Of a DNA stretch of 16,205 nt, positions 1-7,035 are shown piece after piece. Under the pieces are notes generated by a model that had not been told where the DNA came from, did not search any database, and saw only the letters and a list, made by a program, of their open reading frames with translations. Each line of letters starts with the position of its first letter. The first letter of the stretch is position 1. The stretch comes from Ardenticatenaceae bacterium (GTDB lineage: Bacteria; Chloroflexota; Anaerolineae; Promineifilales; Promineifilaceae): contig JACKBR010000076.1 in assembly GCA_020634495.1 (NCBI GenBank), positions 1-16,205 on the forward strand, read 5' to 3'. Made by a program: the position numbers and the translations under genes.

Positions 1-472
1 GGAAGGTGACAAAAAGGTGGGCCAACATCACGCCTGCCGGAGTAAACATCGGCTGCAAACCCAGCGGATCGAGCCACTGGCCCAGCAAGCCAATCGGCCC
101 CCACAGCAGCAGCAGCGAGGTGCCCACCACCACGGTGGGGATGGCCACGGGCAGGTTGACGATGATACTTAACGGCCGTTCCCCCGGAAAACGATATTTG
201 CTCAAAACATAAGCGGCAAATGTGCCCAAAACGGCGTTGATGATGGCCGTGCCAAACGCGATAAGCAGGCTAAAGCGCAGGGCAAACTGGGCATCTGGGT
301 CGCCCAACGCACTGATGAAGGCAGCCAGCCCGCCCTGAAAAGCAAAAATAAAAACGGCCGCCAACGGCATCAGCAGCAGCGGCAGCAAGACTAAAATGAG
401 CAGCCCGACGGGGAAAATGTAGTTGGGGCGCTCGGCAGATTTTTTAGGGGGTGTAGAAACGGCCGTTGTCAT
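1..472 (-). CDS. cysT: Sulfate/thiosulfate ABC transporter permease CysT, N-terminal part (cut by window edge)
   Basis: This is the first 157 codons of an inner-membrane permease for sulfate/thiosulfate import; the rest lies beyond the left edge. I translated it by hand from the ATG at 472-470. Hydrophobic helices lie near residues 18-45, 64-90 and 101-125. The stretch around residues 94-125 (RFPGERPLSIIVNLPVAIP, then TVVVGTSLLLLWGP) matches the CysT/CysU pattern in which a short basic loop precedes a helix opening with LPxAxPTxVxG. The EAA loop that contacts the ATPase would be outside the window. The ATG overlaps the stop codon of the upstream binding-protein gene by one base (TAATG), so translation is probably coupled. 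The order binding protein then permease is that of cysPTWA operons. CysT rather than CysW is chosen from the similarity and from position directly after the binding protein. Confidence 0.85.
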   Translation of the reverse strand, partial: MTTAVSTPPKKSAERPNYIFPVGLLILVLLPLLLMPLAAVFIFAFQGGLAAFISALGDPDAQFALRFSLLIAFGTAIINAVLGTFAAYVLSKYRFPGERPLSIIVNLPVAIPTVVVGTSLLLLWGPIGLLGQWLDPLGLQPMFTPAGVMLAHLFVTF

Positions 473-1521
473 TATTGATCCAGCTCCTTTAACACTTGGT
501 TTTTCCAGATGGCCTCGATGATTTCTGGCTTAGCCTGGCTCCAGCCGCCAAAATCGGCAATAAAGCGGGGCTGGCGAACGGTGCCAAACAGGGGGTTGCT
601 GGCATTGATCGCCTCATCCACGCTGCGGAAGCCATAGTCGGCAAAAATCTGCTGCGCTTCCTCGCTCCACAAAAAAGCCACAAAGGCATCGACCACCGGA
701 CGTTCTTCTGAGTCAATGTTTTTGTCCAAAACCACCAGGGTATGTTCGCTGAAGATGGTGCTGCTGGGGGTGATGATTTCGGCGGGGAGACGGCCGTTTG
801 CCACATCGCGCAGCACGTCCTGCTCATAGGTAATCAGCACATCGCCAAAGCCATTTTCAAACTGGGTGCGCGCCGCCCGTGCCGATGATGCCTGGGCCAC
901 CACATTGCGCCAGATGCCCAGCAGCATCTCGTAACCAGCGTTTGGATTGCCTGGATTGGCGTCCACACCCGCGCCATATTCAGCCACAACTGACCAGTTG
1001 GCCGCGCCAGAGGTAAGCGGGTCGGGATGCACGATGCGCACGCCCGGCTGGGTGAGGTCGGCAAAATCATGAATGGCCAAAGGGTTGCCTGGCCGCACCA
1101 AAATGATGAAGGGGGAGCGGTTGACCACGCCCTGGTTTGGCAGGGCTTGCCAGCTATTGGCTGCGATCACCCCGGCATCAGCCAGGCGCTGGGCATCTAA
1201 TTCCAACGCCAGCAGGGCGACTTCTGCCGGAACGCCCATGATGAGCTGGTTGGTCACGGTGCCGGAGCTGCCAAAGGCGCTGATAAACTCCACGCGCTCG
1301 CCTGTTTCGGTTTCCCACTTGTTTTGGAAAGCGGGAAAGATGCCGCGATTCATGGCGTCGCCGGTGATGCTAAAGCCGTAAAAGACGATGGTGCGCGTGG
1401 GCGCAGCCTTTGCGGTAAAAGGCAGCCAGGGCCAGAGGGCATACAGGCCAAGCGCAATAAAAAATGTGGCGGGGATGAGGCTGAGCCATCGCCGCCACCA
1501 TCCCATTCGTTTCAGACGCAT
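472..1521 (-). CDS. cysP: Sulfate/thiosulfate ABC transporter substrate-binding protein
   Basis: A 349-residue extracytoplasmic binding protein that should hand sulfate or thiosulfate to the CysT/CysW permease. Family landmarks are visible: FYGFSITGD at 47-55 as the first anion-loop region, PFIILVRPGNP at 137-147, PDPLTSGAANW at 166-176 (the sulfate-binding-protein signature region) and GFGDVLITYEQD at 224-235. Length fits the family. The ATG at 1521 has a GAGG ribosome-binding site about nine bases upstream. The N-terminus is a basic, Trp-rich head followed by one long hydrophobic helix (about 12-33) and an AKAA sequence, so it is a Sec signal peptide or anchor; there is no lipobox cysteine. 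It forms an operon with cysT. Sulfate and thiosulfate specificity cannot be told apart here, so the symbol could equally be sbp. Confidence 0.87.
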   Translation of the reverse strand: MRLKRMGWWRRWLSLIPATFFIALGLYALWPWLPFTAKAAPTRTIVFYGFSITGDAMNRGIFPAFQNKWETETGERVEFISAFGSSGTVTNQLIMGVPAEVALLALELDAQRLADAGVIAANSWQALPNQGVVNRSPFIILVRPGNPLAIHDFADLTQPGVRIVHPDPLTSGAANWSVVAEYGAGVDANPGNPNAGYEMLLGIWRNVVAQASSARAARTQFENGFGDVLITYEQDVLRDVANGRLPAEIITPSSTIFSEHTLVVLDKNIDSEERPVVDAFVAFLWSEEAQQIFADYGFRSVDEAINASNPLFGTVRQPRFIADFGGWSQAKPEIIEAIWKNQVLKELDQ

Positions 1522-1612
1522 GATTCGCTACCTCAAGGCTTTGCTCTGGTGAGCAAGAATGAGAATTTGCAACGGCCGTTTGGCTCGTATGCGGTTGCAG
1601 TGCAGGATTTTA

Positions 1613-1628
1613 AGCAAGTTTCCTTGCT
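1613..1628. promoter_or_regulatory. Small inverted repeat upstream of the sulfate-transport operon
   Basis: AGCAAG and CTTGCT form a 6-bp inverted repeat separated by TTTC, about 92 bp upstream of the cysP start. It could be an operator or leader hairpin, but no known regulator site is recognised and the arms are short. The surrounding spacer (1522-1843) has no credible gene. Confidence 0.2.
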
Positions 1629-1687
1629 ATGAAACTGTCTGCCCGTTTGGCCTAATTGTAGCGAAATCAGGTGGTTTTACCCGACGA

Positions 1688-1839
1688 TTGGTATGCGCTT
1701 CAAGGTTTTTCAATAATCCAACTTTTATGATGAAATTGGACGCGGATTAACGCAGATAAATGCTGATTTTTTATCTGCGTCATCCGCGTTCATCCGCGTC
1801 CCATTATTTTTGATTACTAAAAAGCCTTGGTATGCGCTT
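1688..1839. repeat. Palindromic spacer repeat (1738-1801) framed by 13-bp direct repeats
   Basis: The core is a mirrored short repeat. GGACGCGGAT (1738-1747) pairs exactly with ATCCGCGTCC (1792-1801), and ACGCAGATAAA (1750-1760) pairs exactly with TTTATCTGCGT (1770-1780) around a 9-nt loop. The right arm has one extra repeat unit (ATCCGCGT) that the left arm lacks. The 13-mer TTGGTATGCGCTT occurs identically at 1688-1700 and 1827-1839 and frames the core. The element sits downstream of the amine-oxidase gene and upstream of cysP. Similar GCGGATgAACGC spacer repeats are common in environmental bacterial genomes; that is recalled knowledge, not a search. Confidence 0.75.
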
Positions 1840-1843
1840 TGGG

Positions 1844-3289
1844 CTATTCGTGCATGTCTAGCGGCACTTCGTTGCGTAGCCCCGTGTGCAGAGCGAAGGC
1901 GTTTTTGACGGCAGCTACAATTGCCGCCTCAATCCAGCGGCGGTGGCGACGGTCGCAGGCGTCGTTGGCAAACCAGATGCGGTTGACGGGCCGGACGATG
2001 TTGTCATAGAAACGGCCGCTCATCTCGTGGGGGCGGAAGAGCGGGCCAATACCCCCGGCATACTGATCCAGCGACCAGTCGTGGGAAATGCCAAATTCAA
2101 AAGAGTCACGCGCTTCGGGGTGGATTTTGCACAAATCTTGCAGCGCCTGGGTAATGCGCTCTTGCTCACTCAACATGCTATAAGCCATGCTGTCTTGTCC
2201 CCAGGCATAGGAGGCGATGATAACCCCTTTGTTGTAAGCGGGGTCCTGCCCGGCGGGCGTGTAAACCACGTTGCGAATCGCCAAATCGGTGACGGTGACG
2301 CCGTGGGAGATTTGGTATTGGCTTTCCCACCAGCGCTCGCTGAACTGCATGAAGATTTTGTGGGCACGGCCGTAATACACGTTGCGAATGGTGTACCACT
2401 TGTTTACATCCAGCCCGCCAATTTCCATGTGGCGCAGCAGGTTAAAGGGCACGGTCAGAATGCACTCGTCGCCGCTGACGCTCTGGCGGTAGCCGCTGGG
2501 GTCTTTGAAATGAACCGTCACGCCATCGTCTGACTGCTGAATTTCTTGTACGATGGCCCCCAGGCGCAGGCTGGCTTTTAGGTGTGGCACAAAAGCGTTG
2601 GGCAGGGCATCGGCCCCATCTTCAATGAAAACCAGATCGCCAAAGACATTTTCGTAGTAGTGGGAAAACCATTCCACCAGCGAGAAATGAAAGCGGCCTT
2701 CCAGATTGAGCAGCGGGCCGACCATGGCCAGGGCGGCGTCGCTCAGGTCGCTTTCGCGCAGGTAGTCGATGAGTGAGTAGCTGTCGTAATGGTTTACCAG
2801 ATGGTCCCAGCCGCCAGGCTCCTGCATTTTGTCGATGAGGGGCTGCATAACCTGCTTGAGCATTTCGTCAGGCAGCTTGCCCTTTTCGTGGGCGGGCAGG
2901 TTGTAATCAACTTTGTCCGGGTGGAATTCGCTGCGCCGCAGGGCCGTGCCGTTAACGTAGATAAAGGTGTCTTCGTCGAACATGGGAAACGGCCGTGTAG
3001 CCAACTTAAACCGCTCGTTGATCAAATATTGCCCCAGCTTGTGCTGCCGGGGGAAGCGCATCGCGCCAAATTCGCCATACATCTTGCCGGGAAAACCGTG
3101 ATAGGTGTAGACACGCCCCCCCAGCCGGTTTTGCGCTTCCAAAATGGTAACAGTGTGCCCGGCTTCTTGCAGCAGCAAAGCGGCCGTTAGTCCGGCCATC
3201 CCTGCACCAATGACGATGATGTGGCGCTGGGCAGCGCTGCTGCTGGGCAGCCCTTCTTTCAAGATTTTTAGACAATCAATGGTTTGCAT
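1844..3289 (-). CDS. FAD-dependent amine oxidase (L-amino-acid-oxidase-like flavoprotein)
   Basis: A 481-residue flavoprotein of the flavin monoamine oxidase/L-amino-acid oxidase superfamily, expected to oxidise an amine or amino acid with release of ammonia and reduction of oxygen. The dinucleotide-binding fold is at residues 24-51 (IIVIGAGMAGLTAALLLQEAG, ending in the ribose-binding Glu51), followed by RLGGRVYT (55-62). EFGAMRFP at 73-80 is the arrangement seen in L-amino-acid oxidases. The C-terminal FAD/substrate region reads IWFANDACDRRHRRWIEAAI, where the family usually has FAGE...H-G-WIEGAI, so the glycine-glutamate pair is changed to Asn-Asp. I start at 3289 because AGGAAG lies seven bases upstream; a longer reading frame reaches 3334 without a better site. 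There is no signal peptide, so it is probably cytoplasmic. The substrate is unknown. Confidence 0.85.
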   Translation of the reverse strand: MQTIDCLKILKEGLPSSSAAQRHIIVIGAGMAGLTAALLLQEAGHTVTILEAQNRLGGRVYTYHGFPGKMYGEFGAMRFPRQHKLGQYLINERFKLATRPFPMFDEDTFIYVNGTALRRSEFHPDKVDYNLPAHEKGKLPDEMLKQVMQPLIDKMQEPGGWDHLVNHYDSYSLIDYLRESDLSDAALAMVGPLLNLEGRFHFSLVEWFSHYYENVFGDLVFIEDGADALPNAFVPHLKASLRLGAIVQEIQQSDDGVTVHFKDPSGYRQSVSGDECILTVPFNLLRHMEIGGLDVNKWYTIRNVYYGRAHKIFMQFSERWWESQYQISHGVTVTDLAIRNVVYTPAGQDPAYNKGVIIASYAWGQDSMAYSMLSEQERITQALQDLCKIHPEARDSFEFGISHDWSLDQYAGGIGPLFRPHEMSGRFYDNIVRPVNRIWFANDACDRRHRRWIEAAIVAAVKNAFALHTGLRNEVPLDMHE

Positions 3290-3320
3290 GGCGACTTCCT
3301 TTTGTTGAGGGTTGGGGTAA

Positions 3321-3338
3321 GCCACAGAGGGCACAGAG
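3321..3338. repeat. CCACAGAGG-type spacer repeat, copy A
   Basis: The 18-base stretch GCCACAGAGGGCACAGAG closely matches the right arm of the element at 16063-16156, whose reverse complement reads GCCACAGAGTGCACAGAGG. It lies just upstream of the amine-oxidase start, at the beginning of a 392-bp stretch (3290-3681) without a gene. That stretch holds this repeat, a heptamer array, a nested inverted repeat and a 15-bp inverted repeat. Confidence 0.6.
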
Positions 3339-3434
3339 AGCGGAGAGGCTTGTGAAAAAGAACTGTGCGCGTCTGCGTAATTTCAGGTGTTCCGGCGCAG
3401 AATAGCACAGCTTTTTGGCAGATGTCAATTAGGC

Positions 3435-3462
3435 GGTAAACGGTGAGCGGTAATCAGTAAAC
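3435..3462. repeat. Degenerate heptamer tandem repeat, four units
   Basis: Four consecutive 7-bp units, GGTAAAC GGTGAGC GGTAATC AGTAAAC, form a short tandem array in the spacer upstream of the amine-oxidase gene. It resembles the short tandemly repeated repetitive (STRR) heptamers described in filamentous cyanobacteria. No coding frame explains it. Confidence 0.6.
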
Positions 3463-3478
3463 CGAGGTGGGGGTTTTG

Positions 3479-3573
3479 ACGCAAAGGTGCAAAGGGGAAA
3501 AGGTAGCGAAGAAAAGGCAAAGGCTGGGCGAATCCAAACCTTTGCCTCTTCTGATTCGTTGCTTTCTTTGCGT
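3479..3573. repeat. Nested inverted repeat built from CAAAG units
   Basis: The outer arms ACGCAAAG (3479-3486) and CTTTGCGT (3566-3573) and the inner arms AGGCAAAGG (3515-3523) and CCTTTGCCT (3539-3547) are exact inverted repeats. Imperfect pairing between them (CGAAGAA against TTCTGATTCG) extends the inner stem. It could fold as a long interrupted hairpin on either strand. It is non-coding. Confidence 0.6.
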
Positions 3574-3592
3574 TAAAAAAATGTAACTGTAC

Positions 3593-3652
3593 AGACCCTA
3601 AGGGTTTGCTCTGGGGCAATCTGACCTTTCAGAAATTAAACCCTTAGGGTCT
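3593..3652. repeat. Perfect 15-bp inverted repeat with 30-nt loop
   Basis: AGACCCTAAGGGTTT (3593-3607) is the exact reverse complement of AAACCCTTAGGGTCT (3638-3652). Each arm itself contains a palindrome, CCCTAAGGG. It lies 29 bp beyond the stop of the lipoprotein gene 3682-4635. On the minus strand a run of seven T residues follows the stem after a dozen bases, so it may also end transcription of that gene, though the T run is too far away for a classical terminator. Confidence 0.7.
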
Positions 3653-3681
3653 TACCAAAGAAACCTGAATAGTTAAAAAAA

Positions 3682-4635
3682 TTATGAAATCCACATTTCT
3701 GTTATTTCGCCCTGCCAGCCAGCGGCCGTTTTGGTGAATTCAATGACAAAGCCACCGCCGCTGAGGTACAGCATCTCTGAATCTTCGGCAGGCATCCAGA
3801 TGTTGTCTAAGGAAACGCGGGCTTCTGTGGGGGAAACGGCCGTAATCTCCCGAAACGTCAGGTACAGAAAATCCCCTTCTGCATTGGCCTTCGCCTGAAT
3901 TTCCTCTGGCGTCAGCACGACCAGGTTCACGCCAGTCAGCTCTGGCACCAGGGCTGGGTCGATATTCTCAGTGGAAAGGACAATTTCATCGCGCTCATAG
4001 GTCAGCAAGCTATAATCTGGAACTTCCTGAGCGACCAAGGCGCGTTCTAATGTTAGACGAATTAGTTCAGCCATGTCTTCTTGCGACAGTTCAACACCAG
4101 AAGGCGGATCGTTTTCTGTGTCGGGCAGCTGGGGCACGTTGTCAATGTCCAGGGTAAAGCTGTTGGTGACGCCGTTGACATCAACCGTGTAGGTTCCAGC
4201 CGGTAGGCCGTACACATCCAGCGCGAAATTTTCCTCAAAAACGGCCGCAATCTGGGTGCAAATCGCCTCGGCCGGGCGCTGGGTGGCAATGGTGACAAAG
4301 AACATGTTGCCTTCCTGCCGGGTGGTAATGTCGCCCAGCGTGGTGCAGCCATCGCCTAGGTAGCCGGTTGCATGAACCTGAATCTGCACCGGAAAGGATT
4401 CCAGAATGAGAATCTCAATCGTTTCCACCTGGGCCTGGTCTATGATGACATTTTCTAGATCAACCGGGGCTTCGGTCGCAGGTACGGTTGTGGGATCATC
4501 AGAGCTAACAGGGGCATTCGGGTCTGGTGTTTCTGTAGCTGGTTCGTCTGAGAAGGATGGTTCGCCGCCCGCTGGACTGCAGGCAACAAAGGCAAAAATG
4601 AGTAGTAGTGACAGTAAAATCGTTTTAAGTTTCAT
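3682..4635 (-). CDS. Lipoprotein with Ig-like inhibitor-type domain and C-terminal alpha+beta domain
   Basis: A 317-residue predicted lipoprotein of unknown function. The N-terminus is a short basic head, a hydrophobic core and lipobox FVAC with Cys19 as the lipidated residue, followed by an acidic Pro/Thr/Ser-rich linker to about residue 70. Residues about 75-168 form a beta-rich domain (YLGDGCTTLG, a second cysteine in AICTQI, then GLPAGTYTVDVNGV), which looks like a small immunoglobulin-like fold with one disulfide. The C-terminal part (about 180-317) has one helix and a mixed sheet ending in GWQGEITEMWIS. The start at 4635 is well supported by a near-consensus GGAGG. A terminator-like hairpin separates it from the upstream lipoprotein operon, so it may be its own unit or be expressed by read-through. 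I do not recognise a specific biological role. Confidence 0.8.
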   Translation of the reverse strand: MKLKTILLSLLLIFAFVACSPAGGEPSFSDEPATETPDPNAPVSSDDPTTVPATEAPVDLENVIIDQAQVETIEILILESFPVQIQVHATGYLGDGCTTLGDITTRQEGNMFFVTIATQRPAEAICTQIAAVFEENFALDVYGLPAGTYTVDVNGVTNSFTLDIDNVPQLPDTENDPPSGVELSQEDMAELIRLTLERALVAQEVPDYSLLTYERDEIVLSTENIDPALVPELTGVNLVVLTPEEIQAKANAEGDFLYLTFREITAVSPTEARVSLDNIWMPAEDSEMLYLSGGGFVIEFTKTAAGWQGEITEMWIS

Positions 4636-4660
4636 GGTAGAAACCTCCTTTTTGTATTTG

Positions 4661-4691
4661 CAAAAGAAAAGGCCGAGGGTTTCCCGACCTT
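4661..4691 (-). terminator. Rho-independent terminator or leader attenuator, minus strand
   Basis: On the minus strand AAGGTCGGG pairs with CTCGGCCTT (9 bp including two G-T wobbles) around a 5-nt loop and is followed directly by TTCTTTTG. It sits 75 bp after the stop of the gene at 4767 and only 25 bp before the ATG at 4635. It can end the lipoprotein operon. It could also act as an attenuator in the leader of the next gene, since little room is left for a promoter after it. Confidence 0.6.
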
Positions 4692-4766
4692 CATTGGCTA
4701 TAACGCAAAAGAGAACGATTTTGTTCCCCAGCTTTTGGATTTGCCGCCAAATCTGCTTTTAGTTCA

Positions 4767-6002
4767 TCAATTTCCCCATGAAGGAATGACATCAAGCAAG
4801 ATAGCATTCTCCAACACAAGCGATAAGTCTCCACTTCCATCGGCGGGCAACGCATAGATCGCCTCGTCGCTGGTGCCGTTGCTCGGCCAGGCTTCTTCCC
4901 CGGCTACGTGCAGAAAAATCTGTTGCCCATCCAGTGACCAGCTCGCTTGTCTTAAAATTACTTCAAAATCACGTTGCCAGTGGATTTTATCGTTAGTGCT
5001 ATCTGAAACAATGAGCCGTCGGAAATAGACAGAATCATCGGGCGTTAACAGGCCGAGATACACTGCCTGGCTACCATCCGGCGAGATTCTAGAGGCAGAC
5101 TCATATGGGTAAGCACATTGCTGGGCATTAGCCAACGCTATTTTGTCACGTGTAACTACTTTAGATGGGCTAAGCCAGCAAAGGGCTGGGCGACCACCGC
5201 CAATTGAAGACCATGTTTCCCCTACTATTTCTTCGTGACCATTTTCTAGCGTGATGACGCGAATTTCGCCGGTTGTCGGAGATTCCTGACCAATGAAGCA
5301 ACAGTTATAGGCCAGGAAACGGCCGTCTGGCGAAAAGATTAGATTGCCAAGATAAAATATGGGCTGATTGGCTAAGGGCTTCAATTCTCCTGTGGTGACA
5401 TCGAGTAAGGTAATGATGCCCTGCCGATTGATGTAGGCCATCTGCTGATTATCGGGGGACCAGGCAACTTCGTCGCTGCGAGCGGACAATGCCTGTACTG
5501 GCTGTGTGCCTGTCACGTCAACCAGATATAAGGTCTCGAAGTCGTTGCTAAAGGTGATGAAACGGCCGTTTGGCGACACGATCGGGTTGTGGAGAAAAGC
5601 AAGGTTGTCATCATTTGGGTCACGCTGAAAACGGCCGTCAAAAGTCAATTGTTCCACACCGCTGCCATCCGGCTGCGCACGCCACAAATCTGCATCGCGT
5701 ACCAAAAAGAGTGAGGCTCCGTTGTTGATGGCCATGCTGTGCCCTTCATTTGCATTGCTTAGCCAGCCTTCCAAAATGTGGGGTGTCGGTGAAGGTGTTA
5801 TGGGTATCGGTGTATCGGTTGCCGGAACGGCCGTAGCGCCTTCGGTCAGTGGCGTTTGGCTGGTTGGTTCCAGAGTGGGTGTGGCAATTGGTTGGGGCAC
5901 GGTGGTAGGTGCTGGATCGGTTGTGCTTGTGATGGTGCAGGCGGTTAGCAGCCCGGTGAGTAGGAGAACCGGTATCCATTTCAAGTTTAAGCTTTTCATC
6001 AT
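4767..6002 (-). CDS. Lipoprotein with TolB/WD40-like beta-propeller repeats
   Basis: A 411-residue predicted surface lipoprotein. I start at the tandem ATG codons at 6002/5999, preceded by AAAGGG; the longer upstream frame is a low-quality basic extension overlapping the preceding gene. The signal peptide ends in lipobox LTAC (Cys22). A Thr/Pro linker follows to about residue 80. The rest is a propeller with PD40-type strands: SPNGRFITFSNDF, then VAWSPDNQQMAYIN, then FSPDGRFLAYNCC, then RISPDGSQAVYLG and ASWSLDGQQIFLHV. Such domains usually bind proteins or scaffold at the cell surface; no catalytic residues are evident. It is the last gene of a tight lipoprotein operon, 13 bp after the stop of the gene at 6016. 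The ligand is unknown. Confidence 0.82.
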   Translation of the reverse strand: MMKSLNLKWIPVLLLTGLLTACTITSTTDPAPTTVPQPIATPTLEPTSQTPLTEGATAVPATDTPIPITPSPTPHILEGWLSNANEGHSMAINNGASLFLVRDADLWRAQPDGSGVEQLTFDGRFQRDPNDDNLAFLHNPIVSPNGRFITFSNDFETLYLVDVTGTQPVQALSARSDEVAWSPDNQQMAYINRQGIITLLDVTTGELKPLANQPIFYLGNLIFSPDGRFLAYNCCFIGQESPTTGEIRVITLENGHEEIVGETWSSIGGGRPALCWLSPSKVVTRDKIALANAQQCAYPYESASRISPDGSQAVYLGLLTPDDSVYFRRLIVSDSTNDKIHWQRDFEVILRQASWSLDGQQIFLHVAGEEAWPSNGTSDEAIYALPADGSGDLSLVLENAILLDVIPSWGN

Positions 6003-6015
6003 AAACCCTTTGCAC

Positions 6016-7029
6016 TTATTCATGGTCCAGCAGCTGCACAGAGGTGAGCATTTGTTCAAACAGCTGTACATATTGATCCTGCGCCTCAAAAGGATCTTCC
6101 GGGCGGTAGGGCGTGAGCGCCAGAGAGATAAAGCGATCTTCGGCAGCAAAAAAGACGGTGAGCGCGCCTTCCGCTGAGGGCATTTTGGTGGTGCGATAAA
6201 CGGTGTACGCGCCGATTGTTTCCGTGGTGTAGCTAAAAATTTGTTGTAGTTCTTCACCCAGATCGGCCGTGACAACTTCTTCAAACGGCTTGTGCTCAGG
6301 ATTGGGGAAAACGCTGGCGTAAACGTAATAAATCAACTGCTGTGGATCGTTGTCGCCAAAGGAGTATCGTTCTGGCGACATGAGGTACAAAAAGCCGTCA
6401 CGTTCGTTAGCTTGCCAGGTGTGGGGATGCTGCAAGGTTAGCTGCAATGTGTCTGATTGGTAGGCGGCCCAGGTGGTTTCTTGGTTAGGAACGGCCGTTG
6501 CTGTTGGCGTGGGCTGTGCTTCTAGCATGACCGGTTCAGTAAGGGGGAGCGTAAATTCAAAGCAAATAGCCCCGCGCTGGTGGATGATTTGGCCGGTCCA
6601 GTTGACAATGTCAATGTCTCCCAACTCATTACCCAAATAGTATGAATCCTGGTAACGGCCGTTTGGCCCGACAGGATTTCCGGGGAATGTTTCCCGTGCG
6701 CTGGTTTGATTGATGGCTGTACCTTTTAGTAGCACAGTGGGTTTGTCATCTGGAAGCAGGCCTTCTACCTCCAGGTGGATGGTTAATCCATCATCGGATC
6801 GAATGGTGAGGCGCATGCCTTCCAGCAGCGGCGTGCAGGGAGCGGCCGTGGCGGTCGGTTCGGCCGTGCCGATCACTCTGGTGACTTCGACCAGGTCGCT
6901 ATCTGGCGTAGCGGTTGGCAGCACTTCTGTGGCCACCGGCACAGCAAGCGAGGGTGTGCGGCGAGGGGTTGTGCAGGCCACCAACGTTATTAGGCAAACC
7001 AGACTTAACATAAATAATCGTTTTCTCAA
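6016..7029 (-). CDS. Lipoprotein with C-terminal PsbP-like domain, TTG start
   Basis: A 337-residue predicted lipoprotein. The start is TTG at 7029-7027: it gives a proper basic head (RKR) before the hydrophobic core and lipobox LVAC (Cys19), and AAGG lies four bases upstream. The alternative ATG six codons later would remove the charged head. A short Thr/Pro linker leads to an N-terminal beta domain (about 65-170) of unknown type. The C-terminal domain (about 187-335) begins YQSDTLQLTLQHPHTWQ, reads on to YLMSPERYSF, and ends FEQMLTSVQLLD. That is the pattern of PsbP/Mog1-like domains, in which a hydrophobic strand carries the bulky P-x-x-W motif. It lies between two propeller lipoprotein genes with gaps of 6 and 13 bp, so it is probably made and used together with them. 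PsbP-like is a fold-level guess. Confidence 0.8.
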   Translation of the reverse strand: MRKRLFMLSLVCLITLVACTTPRRTPSLAVPVATEVLPTATPDSDLVEVTRVIGTAEPTATAAPCTPLLEGMRLTIRSDDGLTIHLEVEGLLPDDKPTVLLKGTAINQTSARETFPGNPVGPNGRYQDSYYLGNELGDIDIVNWTGQIIHQRGAICFEFTLPLTEPVMLEAQPTPTATAVPNQETTWAAYQSDTLQLTLQHPHTWQANERDGFLYLMSPERYSFGDNDPQQLIYYVYASVFPNPEHKPFEEVVTADLGEELQQIFSYTTETIGAYTVYRTTKMPSAEGALTVFFAAEDRFISLALTPYRPEDPFEAQDQYVQLFEQMLTSVQLLDHE

Positions 7030-7035
7030 TAGACC

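Noticed and set aside
1886..2533. A 215-codon plus-strand open frame across the amine-oxidase gene
   Set aside because: It is the opposite strand of a convincing flavoprotein with intact motifs; its translation has no recognisable domain.
3290..3681. A CRISPR-like or small RNA reading of the repeat-rich spacer
   Set aside because: The repeats are of different kinds, not one regular unit with equal spacers, and there are no cas genes.
5800..5960. Horizontal-transfer signal from Thr/Pro-rich low-complexity DNA in the lipoprotein linkers
   Set aside because: The same ACGGCCGT density and codon style continue through these genes and their neighbours, so there is no sign that they are foreign.
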